Below, piece by piece: positions 23,411-32,466 of a stretch of DNA of 64,000 nucleotides. Location: contig NZ_CP031013.1 in the NCBI RefSeq assembly GCF_003711205.1, positions 2,088,501 to 2,152,500 of the forward strand. Direction: 5' to 3'. The DNA comes from Polaromonas sp. SP1. Lineage in GTDB: Bacteria > Pseudomonadota > Gammaproteobacteria > Burkholderiales > Burkholderiaceae_C. The notes beneath the pieces were generated by a model. That model ran no database searches, was not told the origin of the DNA, and saw nothing but the letters and a program-made list of their open reading frames with translations. Positions within the stretch are counted from its first letter, which is position 1. Every line of letters begins with the position of its first letter. A program made the position numbers and the translations under genes.

Positions 23411-25036
23411 CTAGCTTCGGCCGGGTGCCTCGACCACGCTGCGAGTGACTAATGGCGGCTCCTCGCCGAGGTGAAATCCGAGCTTGCGCTCCCGCAACGA
23501 CACATCGCTGGCCGTCACACGGTCAAAGCGGCGCAGGTGTTCCGTCCATGACTCGTCAATGATCTGCTCGATGTAGTGGCCGGGCTTGTTCACGTCGCGC
23601 AACAGCTCCCATTCGAGCGCGCCCTGGCGCAGGCGGCTGCGGCGGCTTTCCTGCATCACGGCGCGAAAACCGTCGGCGCGCGCCGGGTCGATCTGGTAGT
23701 GAATCATCACCACCACGCGGCCTGCGCCGGGCGGTGCGTCGGTCACCGGGGCCTTGAATTCGCGTGAGGGCGTCAGGTCTTCCTCGATGCTGAGGTCGGA
23801 CACCACATATTGCGCCACCAGCATGACCACCGCGCCGCTGGCTGCGGCCATGAGCAAGCCGGTGGGCACGCTCGTGAGCGTGGCCGCATGGCCCCAGATG
23901 GCGGCGCCCGCGGCGCTGGCGCCCATGATGGCCATCTGGTACATCGACATGCCGCGCGCGCGCACCCAGTCGGGCAACGCCAGCTGGGCCGACACGCTCA
24001 GCGAATTGGCGCAGGTGATCCAGGCCATGCCGTTGAGCACCATGGCCGGCACCGCCACATACACATTGGGCGCAAAGGCCATGACGGCCATGGAAGCCGA
24101 CTGCAGCAGCGTGGCACGCATCACCAGCACGTCGCGCGGCATCATCTGGCGCAGGCGCGGCAGGTTGAGCGCGGCGACGATGGCGCCCGCGCCCATGGAG
24201 GCCAGCAGCAGCGTGAAGGTGCCGGCGTCCCCGCCGCCGCCGTGCAGGCCGCGCGCCACCAGCGGCAGCATCGCCAGCAAGGCGGTGGAGTGGAAAAAGA
24301 AGATGGAGATGCGCAGCAGCACCGCACGCAGGCGCGCCGACTGGCCGACGTACTGCAGGCCGACACGCATGGCGCTGACCAGTCGCTCGCGCCCGAGCGG
24401 GCTGGGCGCGTGGTCGCGCCGCCAGCGCATGATGACAAAGCCGGAGATCACCGACAGCACCGCGTTGAGCACGAACACGTATTCGGTGCCGGCGCCGGCG
24501 ATCAGCGCGCCCGCCACCAGCGGGCCGACGATGCGCGAGGCATTCATGGACACACCGTTGAGCGCCAGCGCCGCCGGCAGCTGCACGCGCGGCACCAGTT
24601 CCGGCACGATGGCCGAGAACACCGGCCAGCGCATCGCCAGGCCCACGCCGTTGGCGAAAGTGAGCGCCAGCAGCAGTGCGGGCGTCATCACGTCGGCGAT
24701 CACGGCGATGCACAGCAGTGTGGCCACGCCGGCCACCCAGAACTGCGTCATGATGAAGTAGCGCCGGCGGTCCAGGATGTCGGCCAGCGCGCCGCTAGGC
24801 AGGCCCAGCAAAAACACCGGAAGGGTAGAGGCCGTTTGCACCAGCGCCACCCAGAGGGGCGAGGTGGTCATCGAGGTCATCATCCACGCGGCCGCCACGT
24901 CGTTCATCCACATGCAGATGTTGGCGACCAGCCAGGTGCTCCACAGCATGCGGAACACCGGGCGCCGGATGGGCGCCCAGGCGGCGAGGTCGGCCGTGCT
25001 GGGCGGCGGCGGGGACGGGCTGGCTTCTTCGGGCAT
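23411..25036 (-). CDS. MFS transporter with C-terminal monooxygenase-like domain (EntS/MFS_3 type)
   Basis: A 541-residue protein. Residues 15-410 form a 12-helix major facilitator domain of the EntS-like MFS_3 family (for example FRMLWSTWLVANICMWMNDV at helix 1 and PSGALADILDRRR in the loop after helix 2). Residues about 430-520 (VVVMIHYQIDPARADGFRAV and WELLRDVNKPGHYIEQII) resemble an alpha-beta barrel monooxygenase domain, as known for this family. It follows the ABC transporter gene by 11 bases and is probably cotranscribed. The substrate is unknown. Confidence 0.87.
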   Translation of the reverse strand: MPEEASPSPPPPSTADLAAWAPIRRPVFRMLWSTWLVANICMWMNDVAAAWMMTSMTTSPLWVALVQTASTLPVFLLGLPSGALADILDRRRYFIMTQFWVAGVATLLCIAVIADVMTPALLLALTFANGVGLAMRWPVFSAIVPELVPRVQLPAALALNGVSMNASRIVGPLVAGALIAGAGTEYVFVLNAVLSVISGFVIMRWRRDHAPSPLGRERLVSAMRVGLQYVGQSARLRAVLLRISIFFFHSTALLAMLPLVARGLHGGGGDAGTFTLLLASMGAGAIVAALNLPRLRQMMPRDVLVMRATLLQSASMAVMAFAPNVYVAVPAMVLNGMAWITCANSLSVSAQLALPDWVRARGMSMYQMAIMGASAAGAAIWGHAATLTSVPTGLLMAAASGAVVMLVAQYVVSDLSIEEDLTPSREFKAPVTDAPPGAGRVVVMIHYQIDPARADGFRAVMQESRRSRLRQGALEWELLRDVNKPGHYIEQIIDESWTEHLRRFDRVTASDVSLRERKLGFHLGEEPPLVTRSVVEAPGRS

Positions 25037-25047
25037 TCAGGGTGTCT

Positions 25048-26910
25048 TCAGCGTTCTTGGGGACGTGCACTTTCGGCCAGGCTGTACAGCGCCGGCGCGC
25101 CCTCGGGCTGCTTTTCAAACGCCCACACCTTGCCGTGAAACGCGGCCACGTTGGGCCGGTGGGCGATGGAGACGATGCTGCCGTGCATGGCCTTGACGTG
25201 CGCGAGCAGCTTTTCGTACAGGGTTTTCTCGGCGGCTTCGTCCAGCGCGCTGGTCGCCTCGTCGGCAAAAATCCAGGTGGGTTTTTTCAGCAGCACGCGG
25301 GCAATCGCCAGGCGCTGTTGTTCGCCGCCTGAAAGCTTCTGGCTCCAGGCGTCCTTGTCGTCCAGCCTGCCCGTCAATTGGGGCAGCAGTGCGTCGGTCA
25401 ATGCCTGCTTGAGCGCATCGTCGCTGTACTGCGTGGCGGGCTGCGGGTAGGCCAACGCGTCGCGCAGGCTGCCGTCAGGGAAGTAGGGGCGCTGCGGAAT
25501 GAACATCACATCCTGCGGCAGCTGCGTCTGGCCTTTGGCAAAGGGCCAGATGCCGGCGAGGGCGCGGAACAGGGTGGACTTGCCGCTGCCCGACGGGCCT
25601 TTGACCAGAATGCTCTCGCCGGGGCCGGCGCGCAGCGAGACGCCACTGACCAGCGTGGCGCCCGTGGGCAGGTTCAGGCTCAGGCCGCCGGCCGCCAGGG
25701 TGTCTGCGCCGGCCAGCGGGTTGGCCGTGTTTGCTATCGAATTAATAGCTGCTTGTGCTTGCCCCTCCTGGGCTACAGCCGCAATATGGTCTTCAAAACT
25801 GGTCAGGCGGTCCGTCGTGGCGCGCCAGGCGGCCAGGCTGGAGTAGTTGTCGACCAGCCAGCTCAAGGAGTCCTGCACGCGGCCGAAGGCCGACGAGATC
25901 TGGATCAACTCGCCGAGCTGGATGGCGCCGCTGAAGAAACGCGGCGCCGCCACGATAAAGGGAAACACGACGGCGGCCTGGCCGAAGAAGTTGGTGAACC
26001 AGACCAGGTTTTTCTGCTTCTTGATGAGCGTGAGGTAGTTGCCGAGCACGGCTGAAAAGCGGGTGTCGAGCTGAACGCGCTCCACCGATTCGCCCTTGTC
26101 GAGTGCGATGGATTCGCTGTACTCGCGCACGCGCACCATGTGGTGCCGGAAGTCGGCCTCATAGCGTTGCTGCAGGAAGTTGAGCCTGATCTGCGGGCGG
26201 CCGATGTAGTGCGTGATGATGCTGCCGACGGCGCAGTAGAGCACCGCCATCCAGACCATAAAACCGGGGATGCTGTAGCTGGTGCCGCCCAGGGTGAAGG
26301 CAAAGGCGCCCGAGAGCGTCCACAAAATGCCGACAAAACTGACCAGCGTGACCACCGCGTTCAGAAGGCCCATGCTCAGTGAAATGCTGTAGGTGGTGAA
26401 AAGGTTGATGTCTTCCTGAATGCGCTGGTCCGGGTTGTCCGGCGTGTTGACGCTGCCGGTCTCACCGTGGGCGCTGTTGCTGGCCGCTGAAAAGCGCGCC
26501 AGCTCCAGTTTGTAAAACGCGTTGCCAGACAGCCAGCGCTGCAGGTAGTGCGCCGTCATCCACGCGCGCCAGCGCACTTCCAGCAGCTGCGTGAGGTAGA
26601 AGCGGTATACCGCGATGATGATGAAAGCAAAAGCCAGGTAGGTGAAGCGGCCCAGCTGTGTCCAGAAGACGGGCTGGTCCTTGTTCTGCAGGGCGTCGTA
26701 GAAGACGCGGTTCCAGTCGTTGAGCTGCACCAGCATGTAAACCGCCGCCAGGTTCAGCAGCACGATGGCCAGCAGCATGCCGCGGGCCTTCCATTTGTCT
26801 TCCGACCTGAAGTAGGGCGCCGACAAGGCCCAGACGCGCGAGCAAAAGAGCTTGAAGGCGCTGAACTTTGCGAGCAGGCCGGAGGGGGGAGTTGTGCTTG
26901 TTTCAGTCAT
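25048..26910 (-). CDS. SbmA/BacA-type ABC transporter, fused permease and ATPase
   Basis: A 620-residue ABC exporter-like protein of the YddA/Rv1819c type. A six-helix SbmA/BacA-like membrane domain fills residues 30-370. The ATPase follows with Walker A GPSGSGKST, signature LSGGEQQR and Walker B WIFADEAT. Mycobacterial Rv1819c imports cobalamin and other hydrophilic compounds; cobalamin genes lie 2 kb upstream here, but a vitamin B12 role is only a hypothesis. The linker near residues 375-395 (QEGQAQAAINSIANTANPLA) is encoded by a copy of the interspersed repeat. Confidence 0.88.
   Translation of the reverse strand: MTETSTTPPSGLLAKFSAFKLFCSRVWALSAPYFRSEDKWKARGMLLAIVLLNLAAVYMLVQLNDWNRVFYDALQNKDQPVFWTQLGRFTYLAFAFIIIAVYRFYLTQLLEVRWRAWMTAHYLQRWLSGNAFYKLELARFSAASNSAHGETGSVNTPDNPDQRIQEDINLFTTYSISLSMGLLNAVVTLVSFVGILWTLSGAFAFTLGGTSYSIPGFMVWMAVLYCAVGSIITHYIGRPQIRLNFLQQRYEADFRHHMVRVREYSESIALDKGESVERVQLDTRFSAVLGNYLTLIKKQKNLVWFTNFFGQAAVVFPFIVAAPRFFSGAIQLGELIQISSAFGRVQDSLSWLVDNYSSLAAWRATTDRLTSFEDHIAAVAQEGQAQAAINSIANTANPLAGADTLAAGGLSLNLPTGATLVSGVSLRAGPGESILVKGPSGSGKSTLFRALAGIWPFAKGQTQLPQDVMFIPQRPYFPDGSLRDALAYPQPATQYSDDALKQALTDALLPQLTGRLDDKDAWSQKLSGGEQQRLAIARVLLKKPTWIFADEATSALDEAAEKTLYEKLLAHVKAMHGSIVSIAHRPNVAAFHGKVWAFEKQPEGAPALYSLAESARPQER
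25731..25783 (-). repeat. Interspersed repeat copy 7 (reverse), inside the ABC transporter gene
   Basis: Plus-strand TTTGCTATCGAATTAATAGC, then TGCTTGTGCTTGCCCCTCCT, then GGGCTACAGCC. The right-hand core is exact and the left half is degenerate. It keeps the reading frame and encodes part of the linker between the membrane and ATPase domains. Confidence 0.7.
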
Positions 26911-26935
26911 GGCGTGCGCTTTGTTGTTGTGGGGT

Positions 26936-27904
26936 TCAGGACAGTTGATTCGAAACACCACTGGCCACATGGCCCGAAGGCACATGCTCCGCGGCGGAAC
27001 TCACGTGGCCGGTCTGGTCGTCAAAGAAGAAGTCGGGCTCGAACTCGCGCAGGAATTCGCCTTTGGCCAGGCCGCCGAGGAACATGGCTTCATCAACCTC
27101 GATGTTCCAGTCCATCAGCGTGCGGATGGCGCGTTCATGCGCGGGCGCGCTGCGCGCCGTGACCAGCGCCGTGCGTATGCGCATGCGCGAGGTGCCGACC
27201 TGCTGCAGGCGGTGCAAGGCTTCCAGCAAAGGCTTGAACGGCCCGGCCAGCAGCGGCTGTGTGGCCTTGTCGCGCTCGTGCGCCTGGAAGGCTGACAGGC
27301 CCTCGGCCTGGAAGACGCGCTCGGCCTCGTCGGAGAACAGCACCGCGTCGCCGTCAAAGGCGATGCGTACTTCGTTGGGGTGCGCATCGCTGGCCCGCAC
27401 CGAATGCGGGTAGACCTGTGCTGCCGGCACGCCCGCCAGCAGGGCGTCGCGCACATCGCTGAGGTGGGCCGACAAAAACAGGTTGGCGTGCAGCGGCTTG
27501 AGGTAGCGCCAGGGCGCTTCGCCGCGGTTGAAGGTACCGCGCTGGATGTTCAGGCCGTAGTGCTGGGCCGAGCGGAACACCCGCATGCCCGAGACAGGGT
27601 CGTTGCGCGAGAGGATCACGACTTCGACGCGCTGCGCGGGCGCGGCCGGGCTGGCAGCCTCGCCCGCGCTTTCGGGCGCTTCGTTAAACGCCAGCAATTT
27701 CTTGACGAGTGAGAACGCCACGCCGGGCTTGGCCGGAACGTCCAGGCGTTCGAGCTGCAGCTTCATGTAGGCCGCATCCTTTTTGGTGCCGGGCGGCGGC
27801 TCGGCCGTCATGCCGGTTTCAAAAACCTGGTTTTCTTCTTCAAAGTCAAACAGCGCGCGTGACGAGATCGCCACCACGAGCTGACCATCCAGAGTTGCTG
27901 CCAT
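26936..27904 (-). CDS. 5'-nucleotidase family protein (PF06189-like)
   Basis: A 322-residue protein with the layout of the bacterial cytosolic 5'-nucleotidase family: LVVAISSRALFDFEEENQVF at the start, VVILSRNDPVSGMRVFRSAQ in the middle, a catalytic-region segment VRIAFDGDAVLFSDEAERVF (DGDAVLF near residue 183) and RTALVTARSAPAHERAIRTL towards the end. The enzymes dephosphorylate nucleoside monophosphates. It lies 25 bases upstream of the ABC transporter gene in the same direction. Confidence 0.85.
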   Translation of the reverse strand: MAATLDGQLVVAISSRALFDFEEENQVFETGMTAEPPPGTKKDAAYMKLQLERLDVPAKPGVAFSLVKKLLAFNEAPESAGEAASPAAPAQRVEVVILSRNDPVSGMRVFRSAQHYGLNIQRGTFNRGEAPWRYLKPLHANLFLSAHLSDVRDALLAGVPAAQVYPHSVRASDAHPNEVRIAFDGDAVLFSDEAERVFQAEGLSAFQAHERDKATQPLLAGPFKPLLEALHRLQQVGTSRMRIRTALVTARSAPAHERAIRTLMDWNIEVDEAMFLGGLAKGEFLREFEPDFFFDDQTGHVSSAAEHVPSGHVASGVSNQLS

Positions 27905-27979
27905 TGTTTGATGCCTTTTTGTTGTCAGGTCGCTTGGGGATATTGCTTCTTCACGCTGATCGCTCGGGCGCGGCAACAC

Positions 27980-28072
27980 ACCAGCAGACGCCGCGGAACT
28001 GGCTTTGCCAGGCCGCAAGCGTCGCCCCCTGCAAGGGGGGAAGGTGCTACGCGAAGCGAGCATCCGACGGGG
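27980..28072 (-). repeat. Second interspersed repeat family, copy A
   Basis: Read on the minus strand: CCCCCTTGCAGGGGGCGACG, then CTTGCGGCCTGGCAAAGCCA, then GTTCCGCGGC. The same order of elements occurs at 42195-42262. It contains a CCCCCT/AGGGGG hairpin. It lies between the 5'-nucleotidase and cobC genes. Confidence 0.6.
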
Positions 28073-28076
28073 ATGT

Positions 28077-28625
28077 TCATAAAAGCTCCAGTTTGCACCA
28101 TTGTCCGTATGCGGGTGCGCTAATCGGCCACTCGTCAGCCCTGGTGATCTGACGCTGGCCGCGTGCAATCAGTTCCGTAGCGCGTATGACACCGGCATGC
28201 GTGATCCACAGCGTGTCGCCAGGGCCTTGCAGTTCATCAAAGGCCGAGGCCACACGCGCCATCACCTGCAGGGTGCTCTCGCCGTGGCCACCGACCGCAT
28301 GGTGCGCAAAGCTGTCAGTCCAGGCTTGCAGATCGGCGGGCGCGATGTCCTGCCAGGCGCGGCCTTCCCAACTGCCGAAGTCCATCTCCTGCAGGCGTGG
28401 GTCGGTTTTATAAGCCAAATCGGGCTGTAGCCCGCACAGCGCCTTGGCCAGCTGCTCACATCTTTGTAGCGGGGAACTGATGATGCGGACGCCGGCGGGG
28501 AGTATTTCAGCCAGCGCCCGGGCGCATTCAGCGGTTGCGTCATGGTCGGCCGCCATGTCTTGCCGGCCGTAGCACATGCCGGGTTCAACCAAAGGCGTTG
28601 CATGGCGGACCAGCCAGAGTTTCAT
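28077..28625 (-). CDS. cobC: Alpha-ribazole phosphatase/histidine phosphatase
   Basis: A 182-residue histidine phosphatase. LVRHATP (RHG-like motif) holds the catalytic His near residue 8; SSPLQRCEQLA, the acidic EMDFGSWEGRAW and ITHAGVIRA carry the remaining active-site residues. It is followed at 13 bases by cobS upstream in the same operon, so alpha-ribazole-5'-phosphate (or cobalamin-5'-phosphate) dephosphorylation in the nucleotide-loop pathway is the likely role. Confidence 0.88.
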   Translation of the reverse strand: MKLWLVRHATPLVEPGMCYGRQDMAADHDATAECARALAEILPAGVRIISSPLQRCEQLAKALCGLQPDLAYKTDPRLQEMDFGSWEGRAWQDIAPADLQAWTDSFAHHAVGGHGESTLQVMARVASAFDELQGPGDTLWITHAGVIRATELIARGQRQITRADEWPISAPAYGQWCKLELL

Positions 28626-28638
28626 GGCTTGATGGCGG

Positions 28639-29493
28639 TCATAGGCTGATGGCGAGGCCCAGGTAGAACGCGATTTCACAAACCTGTTGTGTGGCGCCCA
28701 GGCAGTCGCCGGTAAAGCCTTGAAGCCGTCGCTTGAAGAGCCTGCCCATCCATAGCAGCGCCAGCATGGCAAAGCTGCAGGCGACGACCAGGTTCAGGGC
28801 GTCGAGCGCCAGCGTGGCCAGGGCCAGAACGCCCAGGCACCAGGCGAATCCAACCCACAAGCTGCCCGGCGCGATCTGGTCGGCCAGCGGCTTGGATTTG
28901 GATGACGCGGTGTCGCCCACATGCGGCAGCAAATAAATCAGCAGCAGCGGCAGGCCGCGTGAGACGACATGGCCGGTCATCAGCGCGGCGCACACATACC
29001 AGGTGGCAAAGGGGGCCTCTTCCCATTCGCCCCAGCCGGTCGGCAAGCCTTCCACCGAGCCGAGGATGGCCAGCAGCGAGACCTTGCACAGCACGGCCAG
29101 CACCAGCGCCATGGCGCCGAAGGCCCCGACGCGCGAGTCTTTCATGATCTGCAGCGCGCGGTCCCTGTCGTAGCTGCCGCCCAGGCCGTCGGCCACGTCG
29201 GCCAGGCCGTCTTCATGAAAGCCGCCCGTGAGCAGCACGGTAGCAGCGGTGGAAAACGCTGCGGCCACCAGCGGCGTGTAGGTGGTGTCGGGCAGCATGG
29301 CCTGGAACAGCGCATAGGTTGCAGCCGCCACAGCGCCGGCCAGGATGCCCACCCCCGGAAAGTGCCCGGCGCTGGCGCGCAGCAGCTCGGGGCTGTAGCC
29401 CACCCATTCGGCCAGCCGCCCGGTGACGGGGATGCGGGTGAAGAACTGCACGGCGAGCAGGTACTCGCGCACAAACTGGGTGATGGCGGTCAT
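28639..29493 (-). CDS. cobS: Adenosylcobinamide-GDP ribazoletransferase (cobalamin synthase)
   Basis: A 284-residue integral membrane protein. The start EYLLAVQFFTRIPV and the catalytic GGFHEDGLADVADGLGGSYD near residue 90 (the acidic motif that binds metal) are diagnostic for CobS; several hydrophobic helices follow. It joins adenosylcobinamide-GDP with alpha-ribazole (phosphate) at the inner membrane. It sits between cobT (16 bases upstream) and cobC. Confidence 0.93.
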   Translation of the reverse strand: MTAITQFVREYLLAVQFFTRIPVTGRLAEWVGYSPELLRASAGHFPGVGILAGAVAAATYALFQAMLPDTTYTPLVAAAFSTAATVLLTGGFHEDGLADVADGLGGSYDRDRALQIMKDSRVGAFGAMALVLAVLCKVSLLAILGSVEGLPTGWGEWEEAPFATWYVCAALMTGHVVSRGLPLLLIYLLPHVGDTASSKSKPLADQIAPGSLWVGFAWCLGVLALATLALDALNLVVACSFAMLALLWMGRLFKRRLQGFTGDCLGATQQVCEIAFYLGLAISL

Positions 29494-29509
29494 GCGGCGT
29501 CCACGTGAC

Positions 29510-30571
29510 TTACGTGCCTTCTTTGCCGCTCACACCGGCGGATTCAAAGCTGGCCATCTCGTTGAGGAAACCGGCCGCCGACTGCACCAGCGGCCAGGCC
29601 AGCAGCGCGCCCGTGCCTTCGCCCAAGCGAAGATCCAGCGCCAGCAGCGGCTGCGCTTTGAGGTGGGCCAACAGCAGGCGGTGGCCGTGTTCATTGCCCT
29701 GGTGGCAAAACACCAGGTAGTCCTGCACGGCAGGTGCCAGCGCGCGCGCCATCAGCGCGGCCGCGCCGGCGATAAAGCCGTCGACCAGCACGACGCGGCG
29801 CTCACTCGCAGCCTGCAGCATGGCCCCAGCCATCATGGCGATCTCAAATCCGCCCAGCGCGGCCAGCACATCCAGCGGCTGCGTCGCGCCGGCATGGCGG
29901 ACCAGCGCGGCGGCGAGCACCCGGCGCTTGTGCGCGAGCTGCACGTCATCCAGGCCGGTGCCGCGGCCGGTGGCGTCGTCAATGCTGACGCCCGCCAGGC
30001 GCGCAAACAGCAGCGCCGCGGCGGAGGTGTTGGCAATGCCCATTTCGCCGAAGGCCACCACGTTGCCGGGCAGGTTTTGCACGATGTCCATGCCGGCCTG
30101 CAGTGCGGCTTGCGCTTGTGCGGGCGTCATGGCGGCTTCGTTGGCGATGTTGCGGGTGCCGTGTGCGATCTTGCGCTGCAGCAGTTGTGGGTGTACGGGC
30201 AAGTCAGCGGCCACACCGGCGTCAGCCACCTGCAATACAAAACCATGCTGGCGCGCAAATACATTGATGGCGGCGCCGCCGGCCAGCATGTTGCCCACCA
30301 TCTGCACCGTGACGGCCTGCGGAAAGGCCGACACGCCTTCGTCGGCAATGCCGTGGTCGGCGGCGAACACCACCATTTGCGGCTCGCGCAGCGTGACGGT
30401 GTCGCTCTGCTGGATCAGGCCCAGCTGCAGCGCCAGGCTTTCAAGACGGCCCAGCGCGCCCAGCGGCTTGGTCTTGTGGTCGATCTTGTGCCGCAGCTTT
30501 GCCTCGAGCGAGGCGTTGGCGGTGCGCTCAATCGCGGGCAGGTGGGTTGGCGGAAAGTCGGGTGCGTTCAT
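29510..30571 (-). CDS. cobT: Nicotinate-nucleotide--dimethylbenzimidazole phosphoribosyltransferase
   Basis: A 353-residue CobT. MVVFAADHGIADEGVSAFPQ near residue 85, GEMGIANTSAAALLFA near residue 175 and the C-terminal LGEGTGALLAWPL with the catalytic Glu are characteristic. It activates dimethylbenzimidazole as alpha-ribazole phosphate. Its first 44 bases overlap the end of the zinc-ribbon gene upstream in another frame, which suggests tight translational coupling. Confidence 0.93.
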   Translation of the reverse strand: MNAPDFPPTHLPAIERTANASLEAKLRHKIDHKTKPLGALGRLESLALQLGLIQQSDTVTLREPQMVVFAADHGIADEGVSAFPQAVTVQMVGNMLAGGAAINVFARQHGFVLQVADAGVAADLPVHPQLLQRKIAHGTRNIANEAAMTPAQAQAALQAGMDIVQNLPGNVVAFGEMGIANTSAAALLFARLAGVSIDDATGRGTGLDDVQLAHKRRVLAAALVRHAGATQPLDVLAALGGFEIAMMAGAMLQAASERRVVLVDGFIAGAAALMARALAPAVQDYLVFCHQGNEHGHRLLLAHLKAQPLLALDLRLGEGTGALLAWPLVQSAAGFLNEMASFESAGVSGKEGT

Positions 30572-30791
30572 CGGTGATTTGTTTCAGGCAGGCGGGGCAA
30601 AAGCACGACAGTGCGCTGCCTTCCGGTTGCAAGGTTCTTTCGGAGGGCACCGGCATGACGTGCGGCAGCTTGACGCACCAGCACTCCGCATCGCCCGCCA
30701 CCATCCCGCAGCGCAGGCCGGCGCCGCAGCGTGGGCACACCGAGGTGTTGGCCAGAGCGGGTGTGGATGGGGCTGCGGCCTGCGGGCTCAT
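30528..30791 (-). CDS. Cysteine-rich CWC-family zinc-ribbon protein
   Basis: An 87-residue protein with the motif order CPRCGAGLRCG, CWC and CFCPACL, matching the small cysteine-rich CWC family. It probably binds one or two zinc ions. Function is unknown. It lies between ilvA and cobT and overlaps cobT by 44 bases. Its start is 28 bases after the ilvA stop, so it may be read through from ilvA. Confidence 0.78.
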   Translation of the reverse strand: MSPQAAAPSTPALANTSVCPRCGAGLRCGMVAGDAECWCVKLPHVMPVPSERTLQPEGSALSCFCPACLKQITDERTRLSANPPARD

Positions 30792-30818
30792 GGCGTGTGG
30801 GGCGGCTCAGCTTTGCAG

Positions 30819-32432
30819 TCAGCTTTGCAGGAAGAGGCGGTAGACAGGGTTCTCGGTTTCTTCCACGTGCGGGTAGCCCAGCGTGTCGAGGAATTCCTTG
30901 AAGGCCTTGTTGTCGGCCTTGGGCACCTGCAGGCCCACCAGGATGCGGCCGTAGTCGGCGCCCTGGTTGCGGTAATGGAAGAGGCTGATGTTCCAGCCCG
31001 GCCGCATGTTGGAGAGAAACTTCATCAGCGCGCCGGGGCGCTCAGGGAAGATAAAGCGCAGCAAGCGCTCGTCTTTGGACAACGCGCTGTGCCCGCCCAC
31101 CATGTGGCGGATGTGTTCCTTGGCGAGCTCGTCGTGTGTCAGGTCCAGCGCCTTGAAACCGTGGCGTGAAAAATTCGCCGCGATCTTGCTGCTCTCGCCC
31201 TTGGCGGAAGTCGTCAGGCCCACAAAGACATGGGCTTTGGCGTCGTCGTTGATGCGGTAGTTGAACTCGGTCACGCTGCGTGGGCCGCCGGGCAGGTCGC
31301 CGATCACTTCGCAAAAACGCCGGAAGCTGCCGCGTTCTTCAGGGATCGTCACGGCGAACAGGGCTTCGCGCTCTTCGCCGACTTCGGCGCGCTCGGCGAC
31401 AAAGCGCAGGCGGTCAAAATTCATGTTGGCGCCGCACAAAATGGCGGCGTAGGTTTCGCCCTTGGTCTTGTGGCTGGCCACGTATTGCTTGATGGCGGCC
31501 ACGGCCATCGCGCCGGAGGGCTCGACGATGCTGCGTGTGTCGACAAAAATATCCTTGATGGCGGCGCAGACCGCGTCGGTGTCGACGGTGATGAATTCAT
31601 CGACAAGCTCGCGGCTGATGCGGAAGGTTTCTTCACCCACCAGCTTGACGGCGGTGCCGTCGGCAAAAAGGCCGACGTCGCTCAGGGTCACGCGTTTGTT
31701 GGCGGTGACCGACTGCATCATCGCGTCGGAGTCGTTCATCTGCACGCCGATGACCTTGATCTCGGGCCGCACGGCCTTGATGTAGTTGGCCACGCCGGAG
31801 ATGAGCCCGCCGCCGCCGATGGCCACAAACACCGCATCCAGCCGGCTGGAGCCCAGGGTTTGCAGCTGCATGAGGATTTCCATCGCGATCGTGCCCTGCC
31901 CGGCGATGACATCGGGATCGTCGAACGGGTGCACAAAGGTCAGGCCCTTTTTTTTCTCGAGCTCCACGGCGTGGCCGTAGGCGTCTGAATAGCTGTCGCC
32001 GTGCAGCACGACCTCGCCGCCCCAGGCGCGCACGGCGTCGACCTTGAGCTGCGGCGTGGTGGTAGGCATGACGATGACGGCGCGCGTGCCGAGCTTTTGC
32101 GCACTGAGGGCGACGCCCTGGGCGTGGTTGCCGGCCGAGGCGCAGATCACGCCTTTCTTGAGCTGGGCCGGGCTCAGGTGCGCCATCTTGTTGTAGGCGC
32201 CGCGCAGCTTGAAGCTGAACACCGGCTGCTGGTCTTCACGCTTGAGCAGCACCGTGTTCTTCAGGCGCAGGCCCAGGTTTTTGGCGGGTTCGAGGTTGGA
32301 TTCCACCGCCACGTCGTAAACCCGTGCCGTCAAAATCTTTTTCAGGTAGTCGGCGGGCTGCAGCGGTTTGCCGGAAGGCTTGGATGCGGCGGGTTGGGGG
32401 CGGCGTGGGGCGGGTTGGGTCGGTGTTGGCAT
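30819..32432 (-). CDS. ilvA: Threonine ammonia-lyase, biosynthetic
   Basis: A 537-residue PLP enzyme. The Lys-bearing motif FSFKLRGAYNKM near residue 78 holds the Schiff-base lysine; SAGNHAQGVALSAQ and the GGGGLISGVANYIK phosphate loop follow. Two C-terminal ACT-like domains (residues about 345-535, beginning EREALFAVTIPEERGSFRRF) give isoleucine and valine feedback control. I chose the ATG at 32432; an upstream in-frame start adds only a few residues. It makes 2-oxobutanoate, the first step of isoleucine synthesis. A terminator hairpin and short leader frame lie upstream. Confidence 0.93.
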   Translation of the reverse strand: MPTPTQPAPRRPQPAASKPSGKPLQPADYLKKILTARVYDVAVESNLEPAKNLGLRLKNTVLLKREDQQPVFSFKLRGAYNKMAHLSPAQLKKGVICASAGNHAQGVALSAQKLGTRAVIVMPTTTPQLKVDAVRAWGGEVVLHGDSYSDAYGHAVELEKKKGLTFVHPFDDPDVIAGQGTIAMEILMQLQTLGSSRLDAVFVAIGGGGLISGVANYIKAVRPEIKVIGVQMNDSDAMMQSVTANKRVTLSDVGLFADGTAVKLVGEETFRISRELVDEFITVDTDAVCAAIKDIFVDTRSIVEPSGAMAVAAIKQYVASHKTKGETYAAILCGANMNFDRLRFVAERAEVGEEREALFAVTIPEERGSFRRFCEVIGDLPGGPRSVTEFNYRINDDAKAHVFVGLTTSAKGESSKIAANFSRHGFKALDLTHDELAKEHIRHMVGGHSALSKDERLLRFIFPERPGALMKFLSNMRPGWNISLFHYRNQGADYGRILVGLQVPKADNKAFKEFLDTLGYPHVEETENPVYRLFLQS

Positions 32433-32466
32433 GTTTTTCTCGCAGCCTGACATCATAGTGGGGCAA

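Noticed and set aside
28405..28442. TTATAAGCCAAATCGGGCTGTAGCCC inside cobC resembles the left half of the interspersed repeat.
   Set aside because: The match is short, the right-hand core is missing, and the encoded residues (LQPDLAYKTD) look normal for the family, so chance is more likely.
28077..30791. Search for a cobalamin riboswitch upstream of the cob genes.
   Set aside because: No B12-box-like or long structured leader is present in the 27-base gap after ilvA or between the cob genes.
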